A stretch of DNA of 13,422 nt. Origin: Bacillota bacterium (GTDB lineage Bacteria; Bacillota; Clostridia; Christensenellales; SZUA-584). The DNA is taken from positions 1-13,422 of the forward strand of contig JAEZIW010000082.1 of the NCBI GenBank assembly GCA_023436525.1, read 5' to 3'. Below are positions 1-6,351 of this stretch, piece after piece (position 1 is the first letter of the stretch; each line of letters starts with the position of its first letter). Position numbers and translations under genes: made by a program. The notes below the pieces were generated by a model, which saw nothing but the letters and a program-made list of their open reading frames with translations, was not told where the DNA came from and searched no databases.

Positions 1-33
1 GCGGCGAAATACATCGACCCGCGCGCCAAATAG
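1..33 (+). CDS. 3' end of probable NifU-like Fe-S cluster scaffold gene (partial)
   Basis: Frame 1 reads AAKYIDPRAK and then a TAG stop at 31-33; the rest of the gene lies before the window. The ending resembles the C-terminus, as I remember it (a tail like VKYIDPRKE), of clostridial NifU-like iron-sulfur cluster scaffold proteins, which are commonly encoded just before GGGtGRT-family genes. The assignment rests on ten residues plus the neighbouring gene, so it is tentative. The stop codon lies just before the ribosome binding site of the next gene, as expected for two genes of one operon. Confidence 0.45.
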   Translation, partial: AAKYIDPRAK

Positions 34-47
34 GGAGGGTGCGACTT

Positions 48-1049
48 ATGGTGAATTTTGAAGGTTACAACAGACGTATTGCGGGCATTGAAAAATGCAT
101 GAAGGAATACGGCTTTGAAAGTTTGGAGCAGGTTGAAGAATACTGCAAGAGCTTTGGCGTTGATGCCGCCGGTATCGTAAAGAGCGTTCAGTCCATCGCT
201 TTTGAAAACGCCGCATGGGCATACACACTCGGCGCGGCCATCGCGCTGAAAAAAGGCTGCAAAATGGCGGCAGACGCGGCAGAAGCGATCGGTATTGGGC
301 TGCAGGCGTTTTGCATTCCGGGCAGCGTGGCAGAACAGCGCGTGGTGGGTATCGGCCACGGCAATCTCGCAGCGATGCTGCTGAGAGAAGAAACAGAGTG
401 CTTCTGCTTCCTCGCGGGTCATGAATCGTTCGCGGCTGCCGAAGGTGCGATTGGTATTGCAAGAACGGCCAACAAGGTAAGAAAAACGCCGCTGCGCGTT
501 ATCCTTAACGGTCTTGGCAAAGACGCGGCTTACATTATCTCGCGTATCAACGGCTTCACCAACGTGGAGACCGAGTACAACTACGCAACCGGCGAGCTCA
601 AGATCGTCTGGGAAAAAGCGTTTTCTGACGGCGAGCGCGCGGCTGTGAAGTGCTACGGCGCAGACGATGTGAACGAAGGCGTTGCGATTATGCGTCATGA
701 GAAGGTTGACGTGTCCATCACGGGCAACTCGACCAACCCGACACGCTTCCAGCATCCGGTGGCGGGCACATACAAGAAGTGGGCCATTGAGAACGGCAAG
801 AAGTACTTCTCGGTCGCTTCGGGCGGCGGCACAGGCCGTACGCTGCATCCGGACAACATGGGCGCGGGTCCCGCTTCGTATGGTATGACGGATACGATGG
901 GCCGTATGCACGGCGACGCGCAGTTTGCGGGGTCTTCCTCCGTGCCGGCGCACGTGGAAATGATGGGCCTTATCGGCATGGGCAACAACCCGATGGTGGG
1001 TGCGTCTGTGGCGGTCGCGGTGGCTGTGGAGCAGGCACTGTCTAAGTAA
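48..1049 (+). CDS. GGGtGRT-family protein of unknown function
   Basis: A 333-residue protein that I recognise as the clostridial GGGtGRT family, named after its signature. Here GGGTGRT is at about residues 259-265, followed by LHPDNMGAGPASYGMTDT and by an Ala/Gly-rich C-terminal segment with SSSVPAHVEMMGLIGMGNNP. No function is established for the family to my knowledge. The glycine-rich loop and conserved Asp, Asn and His residues suggest ligand or cofactor binding, but that is inference. The ATG at 48 is preferred over an in-frame GTG at 39 because the GGAGG at 34-38 is well spaced for ATG48 and abuts the GTG. There is no signal peptide or membrane segment, so it should be cytoplasmic. It follows a probable NifU-like scaffold gene by 14 bp and is closed by a strong terminator, so the two genes are likely cotranscribed. 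An Fe-S-related role is possible by association only. Confidence 0.85.
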   Translation: MVNFEGYNRRIAGIEKCMKEYGFESLEQVEEYCKSFGVDAAGIVKSVQSIAFENAAWAYTLGAAIALKKGCKMAADAAEAIGIGLQAFCIPGSVAEQRVVGIGHGNLAAMLLREETECFCFLAGHESFAAAEGAIGIARTANKVRKTPLRVILNGLGKDAAYIISRINGFTNVETEYNYATGELKIVWEKAFSDGERAAVKCYGADDVNEGVAIMRHEKVDVSITGNSTNPTRFQHPVAGTYKKWAIENGKKYFSVASGGGTGRTLHPDNMGAGPASYGMTDTMGRMHGDAQFAGSSSVPAHVEMMGLIGMGNNPMVGASVAVAVAVEQALSK

Positions 1050-1068
1050 GGTATATCTGAGTATAACG

Positions 1069-1110
1069 AAAAGTCCTCGTCCGGCTCAGCCGCGATCGAG
1101 GACTTTTTTT
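1069..1110 (+). terminator. Intrinsic terminator of the GGGtGRT operon
   Basis: Eleven-base-pair stem AAAAGTCCTCG (1069-1079) pairing with CGAGGACTTTT (1097-1107). A smaller inner stem, CGGCT/AGCCG (1082-1086 with 1088-1092), may form in the loop. The right arm runs into a T7 tract ending at 1110. It lies 20 bp after the stop codon. The A-rich left arm means it could also work in reverse against transcripts arriving from the ribokinase side. Confidence 0.85.
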
Positions 1111-1143
1111 GTGTAAAAATCATATATACCGTTTCTGTCGTTG

Positions 1144-1450
1144 GTATTGATATCGCATGCATATCGCGGATAACCGCGCAAATGACTTTTTTATTGAGAT
1201 TAATTATATAACCGTATCCAACTTGAAATCTGCATACATCACCGCAACCATATCGCAGTTAACCGCGCTAAGAGCATTTTATCGAGATTGATTAAATAAC
1301 CATATCCAACTTGAAATCTGCATAACATATCGCGGATAACCGCGTAAAGGACTTTTTTATTATGAGACTGATTTTATAGCCATATCCAATTTGATATCTA
1401 CATAACATCCCCCGCATCCATATCGCGGATAACCGCGTTAAGGACTTCAG
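1144..1450. repeat. Intergenic direct-repeat array with conserved hairpin core, about four units
   Basis: This fills most of the 454-bp gap between two convergent genes. The core CATATCGCGGATAACCGCG, or a close variant, starts at 1160, 1249, 1326 and 1419, giving spacings of 89, 77 and 93 bp. Each core holds an inverted repeat, CGCGG-ATAA-CCGCG; the second copy has CGCAG-TTAA-CCGCG with one mismatched pair. A second conserved block, TATCCAACTTGAAATCTGCA with small changes, recurs at about 1215, 1303 and 1383, and an AAGGACTTTTTTATTGAGATT-like stretch lies between the blocks. The length differences come from a 12-16 bp insert at the unit ends (about 1237-1248 and 1405-1418). The fourth unit is cut short near 1450, and remnants of an earlier unit (TTGATATCGCATG) lie before 1160. 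The array is more AT-rich than its neighbours. It carries no recognisable gene, and the copies have drifted apart, so it is not recent. Confidence 0.8.
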
Positions 1451-1468
1451 TTTCATCACATAGCGCTG

Positions 1469-1494
1469 AAAAAGCACACTATTACCGCTGCTTT
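1469..1494 (-). terminator. Possible weak terminator after the ribokinase gene
   Basis: On the minus strand AAAGCA (1494-1489) can pair with TGCTTT (1476-1471) around a 12-nt loop, with two more T residues after the stem (1470-1469). It lies just past the ribokinase stop codon, where a terminator is expected, but the stem is only 6 bp and the T tract is short. The repeat hairpins beyond it may do the work instead. Confidence 0.3.
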
Positions 1495-1503
1495 AGCTTT
1501 GTG

Positions 1504-2418
1504 TTATCGTCCTTCCAAAAACGCTGCCAGCTCATCTTCCGTCGGCATCGCGCTCTGTGCGCCCATCTTCGTCACCGACATCGCGCCCACCGCGTTCGCA
1601 TAGCGAATACTTTCCGTAAGACTATGCCCTTTCGCCAGCGACACCGCCAGCCCCGCGTTAAAAGAATCACCCGCCGCCGTGGTGTCCACCACGTCCACAG
1701 CGAAGCCGGGCACATGCACAGCCTCATTCTCTGTGATCATATACGCGCCTTTGCCGCCGCACTTGTATACCACCGCTTGAACACCCTGCCGAATCAAAAC
1801 CCGCGCCGCCGCAATCGCACTCTGCTCATCCGATACATCCGTTTGCGCGATGATGGCCAGCTCCGTCTCGTTGGGCGTTAATATACCGCAGCACCCAAGC
1901 AGCGCCTCGGGCAGCCTCACCGCAGGCGCGGGGTCCAGCATCACCAGCTTGCCCGCTTTCTTCGCGTGTTCCGCCGCCCACAATACCGTCTCCATCGGTA
2001 CCTCAAGCTGAAGCATCAGTATATCCGTGTCGTCAATCGCCTTGATACTGCTTCGCACATAATCGGTGTCCACAAGGCCGTTCGCACCGGGGACAACGAT
2101 GATCGTGTTCTCGCCCTGCGCGTTGACCGTGATTGAAGCCGTGCCTGTGCTGGTCTCTTCTCTGCGGATAGCCGATACATCAACATGCGCGGCACGCAGC
2201 GATTCCAGAGCCATACCGCCGAACACATCGGTACCCACCTTGCCCAAAAACGCGACGCTTGTGCCGAGCCGCCCCGCCGCCACCGCCTGGTTCGCGCCCT
2301 TGCCGCCCGGAAAGATATCAAACGACTCACCGGTAATCGTTTGGCCCGCCCAGGCAAATGTGGGCGCGACAGTCACCAAATCCATATTGATGCTGCCGAG
2401 CACACAGATTTTTTTCAT
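1504..2418 (-). CDS. rbsK: Ribokinase (PfkB family)
   Basis: A cytoplasmic sugar kinase of 304 residues, the usual ribokinase length, phosphorylating D-ribose with ATP to ribose 5-phosphate. Visible features in order: the N-terminal strand with substrate residues GSINMD (8-13), the PfkB signature FPGGKGANQA (36-45), the NETE motif (183-186) that helps place Mg/phosphate, and the ATP/anion-hole signature VDTTAAGDSFNAG (244-256) with the catalytic base Asp251. The DTTAAGD wording is ribokinase-like rather than fructokinase-like. AAGGTGG lies a few bases ahead of the ATG. The gene begins 63 bp after the mreB-like stop with no clear terminator between, so it may be read from upstream. No ribose transporter or LacI-type regulator is alongside, so substrate choice is inferred from the protein alone. 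Confidence 0.9.
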   Translation of the reverse strand: MKKICVLGSINMDLVTVAPTFAWAGQTITGESFDIFPGGKGANQAVAAGRLGTSVAFLGKVGTDVFGGMALESLRAAHVDVSAIRREETSTGTASITVNAQGENTIIVVPGANGLVDTDYVRSSIKAIDDTDILMLQLEVPMETVLWAAEHAKKAGKLVMLDPAPAVRLPEALLGCCGILTPNETELAIIAQTDVSDEQSAIAAARVLIRQGVQAVVYKCGGKGAYMITENEAVHVPGFAVDVVDTTAAGDSFNAGLAVSLAKGHSLTESIRYANAVGAMSVTKMGAQSAMPTEDELAAFLEGR

Positions 2419-2481
2419 TGAGCCACCTTAACCTTCCGGCTTATTTAATAATTGAGCGATAAATCAAGCTGCTAGGTTCGA

Positions 2482-3504
2482 TTACATATTTATATCGTAG
2501 TTTCTCTCTTCCGGCAAAGGCAGCATATTTTCAGCCGCTAAACCCGTTCCGATTGCGACACATGATGCGGCGTCTTCCGCCAAAAAGCACTTCAGCCCTG
2601 TCTTGATGCCGACCAATACATCCAAGCCATACAGCAGCGACCCGCCGCCTGTCAGGCATATTCCGCCTTCGGCTATGTCCGAAGCCAGTTCCGGCGGTGT
2701 GCGCTCCAGCACACTGCGAATCACGTCGATGATACTGGTAAGCGGCTCCGCGAATGCCTCAATCGTCTCGTTTGCTCCAATCCGGATTCTCCTAGGCAGG
2801 CCGGTAATCGCGTTTCTGCCGACGATTTCTATCAAAACCTGCTCCTGTTTGGGATAGGCTGCGCCGATATTCACCTTTATTTCTTGCGCTGTCCTCTCGC
2901 CGATCAGTATGTCATACTTTTTCCTGATGTGCTTTGCAATGGCATCGTCCAGGCTGTCTCCGGCCACCCTGATAGACTGGTGAACCACAAGCCCGCCAAG
3001 TGAAATCACAGCAGCATCCGTGGTGCCGCCGCCGATATCTACCACCATGCTGCCGTATGCCGCGCCGATATCAATGCCCGCCCCAATTGCCGCCGCAATC
3101 GGCTCTTCAATCAGGCTTGCGCGCTTGGCGCCTGCCTCCTCGGTTACTTCTATCAGCGCACGCTTTTCCACATCCGTCACACCCGACGGCACACAAACCA
3201 TCACAGACGGTCTGGCAAAAAGACGCTTGCCGATAACCATTTTGAGATATGCGCTAAGCATTCGTTGTGTATCATGATAACTCGATATCACACCGCCGCG
3301 CAGCGGACGGACGACGGCGATATTCGCTGGCGCTCTGCCCAGCATATCGTTGGCTTCATCGCCGACAGCAATCAACTCTCCCGTATTTTTGTTAACCGCC
3401 ACAATTGCGGGCTGATTCAGTACGATTCCTTTTCCTTTTACGTAAATACGCACGCTAGACGTACCGAGGTCGATGCCGATAATGTCATTGTCTAAAAACC
3501 TCAT
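2482..3504 (-). CDS. MreB/Mbl-type bacterial actin, rod-shape determination
   Basis: A 340-residue actin-fold ATPase of the MreB family. These proteins polymerise at the membrane and steer peptidoglycan synthesis along the cell side wall. Visible motifs: phosphate-1 loop GIDLGTSS (10-17), LIEEPIAAAIGAG (131-143), phosphate-2 loop VDIGGGTTDAAV (155-166), and the adenosine-motif region CLTGGGSLLYG (283-293). The length matches the family (about 330-345). The start has an AAAGGA site six bases away. MreB, Mbl and MreBH cannot be separated by eye, and mreC and mreD are not adjacent, which fits a stand-alone paralogue better than the classical mreBCD operon. The neighbours are an rnk-like gene upstream and a ribokinase downstream, all in one direction. 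Confidence 0.9.
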   Translation of the reverse strand: MRFLDNDIIGIDLGTSSVRIYVKGKGIVLNQPAIVAVNKNTGELIAVGDEANDMLGRAPANIAVVRPLRGGVISSYHDTQRMLSAYLKMVIGKRLFARPSVMVCVPSGVTDVEKRALIEVTEEAGAKRASLIEEPIAAAIGAGIDIGAAYGSMVVDIGGGTTDAAVISLGGLVVHQSIRVAGDSLDDAIAKHIRKKYDILIGERTAQEIKVNIGAAYPKQEQVLIEIVGRNAITGLPRRIRIGANETIEAFAEPLTSIIDVIRSVLERTPPELASDIAEGGICLTGGGSLLYGLDVLVGIKTGLKCFLAEDAASCVAIGTGLAAENMLPLPEERNYDINM

Positions 3505-3567
3505 TAATATCCTTTACCCCCATAAACTTGCCTTTTCACGTCAATAATTTGTGCCTGAATGCGGCCT

Positions 3568-3978
3568 TTATTCTGCGGACAGTGCAGAATTCCCATCTGA
3601 TTCAGGTTGATAGAGAACTTTTCGTATATCAATTTTCGTAATACCGGACGGAACAGCCCATTCCACAGTATCGCCCTCTCTGAATCCGATAATCGCCGTT
3701 CCTATCGGCGACAATACCGAGATATTATTCTGTGACATATCCGCTTCATGGGGATAAACCAATGAGACTGTCTCTTCCATATCATCAATCACCAATAAAG
3801 CACGAGAATTCATTGTGATCACGTCATTAGGAAGCTTGCTCTTGTCAACGATCTCGGCGCGTTTCAATTCATCATCGAGATCAAGCACATGTGGTTTGTT
3901 TTTTTTGTCGATTTCACCGTCAATTAGTTTTGTCAGCTTTTTCATATCTTCTTCCGTTATTATAATCCGGCGAGACAT
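3568..3978 (-). CDS. rnk: Rnk/GreA-family RNA polymerase-binding protein
   Basis: A 136-residue protein with a short, charged N-terminal helical segment (about 8-45) and a GreA/GreB C-terminal FKBP-like domain (about 50-125). The marker is ISVLSPIGTAIIGFREGDTVEWAVPSG (86-112), containing the SPxGxAxxG and GD elements of the family. The length equals that of E. coli Rnk, and the long N-terminal coiled coil of full-length GreA is missing, so it should enter the polymerase secondary channel without being a classical cleavage factor; that is inference from the family. An AAAAAAGGAGGT site eight bases before the ATG is near-perfect. It has its own promoter and a structured leader (see 4113-4141 and 4062-4087) and may be cotranscribed with mreB 63 bp downstream. 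An alternative name is GreA/GreB-family elongation factor. Confidence 0.8.
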   Translation of the reverse strand: MSRRIIITEEDMKKLTKLIDGEIDKKNKPHVLDLDDELKRAEIVDKSKLPNDVITMNSRALLVIDDMEETVSLVYPHEADMSQNNISVLSPIGTAIIGFREGDTVEWAVPSGITKIDIRKVLYQPESDGNSALSAE

Positions 3979-4061
3979 ATGCTCATACCTCCTTTTTTAC
4001 TGCCCCCGATAATTCTGCGGTTGTTTTCCGGCCTTGGGGCTGTTTCGATTAATCATAGCAA

Positions 4062-4087
4062 AAGACATTCCGCAAGCGGAATGTCTT
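4062..4087 (-). promoter_or_regulatory. Perfect palindrome in the rnk leader: operator or attenuator hairpin
   Basis: The arms AAGACATTCCGC (4062-4073) and GCGGAATGTCTT (4076-4087) are exact inverted repeats around AA. Read on the minus strand the hairpin is followed by TTTTGC, a short T run that makes it terminator-like. It begins about 20 bases after the predicted start of the rnk transcript, so it would sit in the leader RNA. As DNA it could equally be a repressor site placed as a roadblock. The sequence alone does not decide between these. Confidence 0.6.
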
Positions 4088-4112
4088 CACCACTCATTAT
4101 TTTATATTCATT

Positions 4113-4141
4113 ATAATAAAGCATTCCCTATGTTTTGTCAA
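4113..4141 (-). promoter_or_regulatory. Sigma-A-type promoter of rnk
   Basis: On the minus strand TTGACA (4141-4136) is a perfect -35 box, followed by a 17-bp spacer and TATTAT (4118-4113) as the -10 box; an overlapping TATAAT lies three bases on. Transcription would start near 4106 and produce a leader of about 128 bases before the rnk ATG. It is the best promoter match seen in the window. Confidence 0.7.
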
Positions 4142-4241
4142 CAGAGACTGCCGTTCCCATTTAATTGAATGTATGTATTTTAATAATTCTCATGTTATTT
4201 AATTCTTTGGGCGGTCACACCCTGCAATTTGGCAACAGATT

Positions 4242-4277
4242 AAAAAACCGCAGGCCGTTGCCTCGCGGCTTAGGTTT
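4242..4277 (-). terminator. Terminator of the FHA-to-crh gene run
   Basis: On the minus strand AAACC (4277-4273) pairs with GGTTT (4249-4245). An inner GCCG/CGGC pairing extends the stem with a small internal loop, and the right arm runs into six T residues (4247-4242). It starts 25 bp after the crh stop and is the only clear terminator between here and the FHA gene. Confidence 0.7.
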
Positions 4278-4302
4278 CTAATTATTACGCAGCTTGAAAA
4301 CA

Positions 4303-4557
4303 CTAAAACGAATTGACGAGCTTTTCGATTGCTGTCACAGCGTCTTGTTCATCCTTGCCGTTTGCAAAGATGTATATTTTCTCTCCCTGCTTCACGCCCA
4401 GTGACAATACACCCATAATGCTTTTGGCATTGATCTTCTTATTGCCTTTTTCCACGAATATCTGCGAAGAAAACCCGCCCGCAACCTGCACAAACATGGC
4501 TGCTTTGGAAGCCCTTAAACCGTCGGCATTGGTGATCGTCAGTTCCTTTGCTTGCAT
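4303..4557 (-). CDS. crh: Crh-like HPr-family protein lacking the active-site histidine
   Basis: An 84-residue HPr-fold protein, full length for the family. HPr passes phosphate from EI to the sugar EIIs through His15 in GLHARPA; here residues 13-19 read GLRASKA, so His15 is Arg, Arg17 is Ser and Pro18 is Lys. The regulatory Ser46 is kept in AKSIMGVLSL (44-53), the site HPr kinase uses. This is the arrangement of Bacillus Crh (GLQARPA with Ser46), which cannot carry PTS phosphate and acts as a catabolite-repression cofactor with CcpA. Location agrees: Crh is also encoded directly after whiA in Bacillus. The residue-15 codon is AGG, three changes from either His codon, so a read error is unlikely. 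The gene starts one base after the whiA stop, with its GGGGGGAG ribosome site inside whiA. A regulatory role is inferred; a CcpA or HprK partner is not visible here. Confidence 0.85.
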   Translation of the reverse strand: MQAKELTITNADGLRASKAAMFVQVAGGFSSQIFVEKGNKKINAKSIMGVLSLGVKQGEKIYIFANGKDEQDAVTAIEKLVNSF

Positions 4558-4558
4558 G

Positions 4559-5491
4559 CTACTCCCCCCTTGTCATTTTCAGGTGCTCTGCAATGCTGTT
4601 GAGCTTACGCAATTTATGATTGATACCCGACTTTGACTCAGCACCCAGCATAGCCGCCAGTTCATCCAACGTGGCTTCGGGATAACTCATCCGTGCTTCT
4701 GCCGCCGCTTTGAGTGCCGGGCTTAATTTATCAAGCCCCATATGAGTTCGGATATAGTCAATGCTTTCCTGCTGCTTAACAGACGCGTTAACCGTTTTTG
4801 ATAAGTTGCCCGTCTCACAGTTGACTTTGCGGTTCACGTTGTTGCGCACACTTTTCAATATACGGATATTTTCGATATTCAATATCGACGAGTGCGCGCC
4901 CATCATGGTTAATAAGGTAACGATCGCGTCGCCTTCCTTGATATAAACCACAAAACTCTTGCCCCTGGGTATCATTTTTGCAGACACGCCAAGTTCTACT
5001 ATTATATTCAACAAACCCTGCGCAAATTCCTTTTGTCCGCAGACAAATTCCATATGGTATCGTTTTTCCGGGTTCGTGACCGAACCGCCGCCCAGGAAAG
5101 CGCCGCGCACAAACGCGATTTGGCAGCAGCGGGCGGATAAAAACGCCGCATTCGTACCGAATTCAAAGCCCTCATCACTTAAGATGTGGGTATCCACCGC
5201 CAGCATCCGCGCTGCTTCCTTTTGCACCGAAAGCGAATAAATATGATTGTGCTTTAACTGATTGGTTTGCATCTGCGTTTTGGCCTGTATACCGTAAATG
5301 CTTTTTATCAGCGCAAACACCCGGCGCGCCACCGCTGCGTTTTCTGTGTCAATACGCAGCGAAAACGCCCCGCCAGAAATGCTGATGGAACCGGCGGTAT
5401 GGATGATAGCGCTGAGCTCGGCAAGCTCACAACATTCTTTGCCCGTACTCGTACGGCAAACTTCAGATTTGGCCGTGGCGGAAAACGACAT
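4559..5491 (-). CDS. whiA: DNA-binding protein WhiA
   Basis: A 310-residue WhiA, usual length. The N-terminal two thirds have the LAGLIDADG homing-endonuclease-like fold without nuclease function; the marker is RGAFLGGGSVTNPEKRYHMEF (129-149). The linker segment NRKVNCETGNLSKTVNAS (220-237) is typical, and the C-terminal helix-turn-helix (about 264-305) includes LDELAAMLGAESKSGINHKLRKLN. In Streptomyces WhiA controls sporulation genes; in Firmicutes it associates with the chromosome and affects cell division and chromosome segregation. It follows the rapZ stop by four bases with no strong ribosome site of its own, so translational coupling to rapZ is likely. In many Firmicutes yvcK lies between rapZ and whiA; here it does not. 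Confidence 0.95.
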   Translation of the reverse strand: MSFSATAKSEVCRTSTGKECCELAELSAIIHTAGSISISGGAFSLRIDTENAAVARRVFALIKSIYGIQAKTQMQTNQLKHNHIYSLSVQKEAARMLAVDTHILSDEGFEFGTNAAFLSARCCQIAFVRGAFLGGGSVTNPEKRYHMEFVCGQKEFAQGLLNIIVELGVSAKMIPRGKSFVVYIKEGDAIVTLLTMMGAHSSILNIENIRILKSVRNNVNRKVNCETGNLSKTVNASVKQQESIDYIRTHMGLDKLSPALKAAAEARMSYPEATLDELAAMLGAESKSGINHKLRKLNSIAEHLKMTRGE

Positions 5492-5495
5492 GGCA

Positions 5496-6350
5496 TTAAT
5501 ACCCGTATCCGATATCGCGGTGCTCGAGCGTCACGTTGTGCCCCTGCTCGCTCAGCACGCGATGCATTTCTTCGGCAATCACGACGCTGCGGTGCACACC
5601 GCCCGTACAGCCGATCGCAATCACCAGTTGCTTCTTATCCTGCTCCACATAATACGGAGCCACATAGTTGACCAGTTCGTTGATCTTATCTAAAAATATG
5701 CGTGCACGCGGAAACGCCAGAACATAGTCTTTCACTTCTTTTTCGCGCCCGGTATGATTGCGCAGATGCTCTTCATAAAACGGGTTGGGTAAAAAACGCA
5801 TATCAAAAACCATGTCGGCATCAATTGGAATGCCGCGCTTGTATCCAAACGTTGTCACGGTGATTTTTATTCCCTTATCGTCTGTGTCGCTGAACATCCT
5901 GTCAATCGTTTCCCCGAGCTTTTTGATGGAATACGTGGACGTATCAACGATGTTGTTCGCAATGTCTTTGATTTCCTTGAGCCTTTCGCGCTCCTTGAAT
6001 ATTCCCGTCATGATTGTGCCGTCAAGTGACAGCGGATGCCGCCGCCGTGTTTCTTTGAAACGCCGTACAAGCACCTCGTCGCTCGCATCCAGATACAGAA
6101 TATCAAGATCGATGTTCATCTCTTTCAAGCACTGTATCGCCGGAAATATATCCTCGAACATCTCACCCATTCGCATATCCGCCACGGTTGCCGCCTTGTC
6201 AATACGCTCTTTGTTCATGCATATCTGCGCAAAATCGGGGATTAGCTTGGGCGGCAGATTGTCCACACAAAAATAGCCCGTATCCTCAAAACGTTTAAGC
6301 GCCTGAGACCGCCCGGCTCCCGACAGACCGGTGATGATCACAAACTTCAT
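5496..6350 (-). CDS. rapZ: RapZ/YvcJ nucleotide-binding protein
   Basis: A 284-residue P-loop protein of the RapZ family. It has Walker A GLSGAGRSQ (8-16), FEDTGYFCVDNLPP (21-34), a Walker B-like LDILYLDAS (82-90), and the C-terminal domain with TTFGYKRGIPIDADMVFDMR (166-185) and AIGCTGGVHRSV (245-256). In E. coli RapZ is an RNA adaptor controlling glucosamine-6-phosphate synthase; in Bacillus YvcJ binds and hydrolyses nucleotides, and its loss affects competence. Walker A has Arg where most Firmicute members have Lys; the Arg form is, as I recall, usual in actinobacterial homologues, so activity is not excluded. GGAGGA at the end of the upstream PHP gene is the ribosome site, and the ATG lies one base past that gene's stop. 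The gene sits in the conserved murB-PHP-rapZ-whiA-crh run. Confidence 0.93.
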   Translation of the reverse strand: MKFVIITGLSGAGRSQALKRFEDTGYFCVDNLPPKLIPDFAQICMNKERIDKAATVADMRMGEMFEDIFPAIQCLKEMNIDLDILYLDASDEVLVRRFKETRRRHPLSLDGTIMTGIFKERERLKEIKDIANNIVDTSTYSIKKLGETIDRMFSDTDDKGIKITVTTFGYKRGIPIDADMVFDMRFLPNPFYEEHLRNHTGREKEVKDYVLAFPRARIFLDKINELVNYVAPYYVEQDKKQLVIAIGCTGGVHRSVVIAEEMHRVLSEQGHNVTLEHRDIGYGY

Positions 6351-6351
6351 T

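Larger units (their letters stand above)
3979..4302. other. Intergenic region between crh and rnk
   Basis: This 324-bp gap holds, in minus-strand order, the crh terminator (4242-4277), about 100 bp of AT-rich sequence with nothing recognisable (4142-4241), the rnk promoter (4113-4141), a perfect palindrome (4062-4087), and the rest of the rnk leader. In that leader GCCCC at about 4036-4040 could pair with GGGGC at about 4013-4017. No small open frame with a convincing ribosome binding site was seen. Confidence 0.6.

Noticed and set aside
39..47. GTG start nine bases upstream for the GGGtGRT gene
   Set aside because: The ribosome binding site GGAGG abuts this codon; spacing is right only for the ATG at 48.
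1144..1450. CRISPR array
   Set aside because: Unit length is 77-93 bp, the repeats are degenerate, the stretches between cores are themselves similar from unit to unit rather than unique spacers, and no cas genes are near.
1292..1477. Minus-strand open frame of 61 codons within the repeat array
   Set aside because: It only exists because the repeat units lack stops in that frame. It has repeated peptide segments, no ribosome binding site and no family resemblance.
2419..2481. Terminator or promoter between mreB and rbsK
   Set aside because: No stem with a T tract and no correctly spaced -35/-10 pair could be found in these 63 bases.
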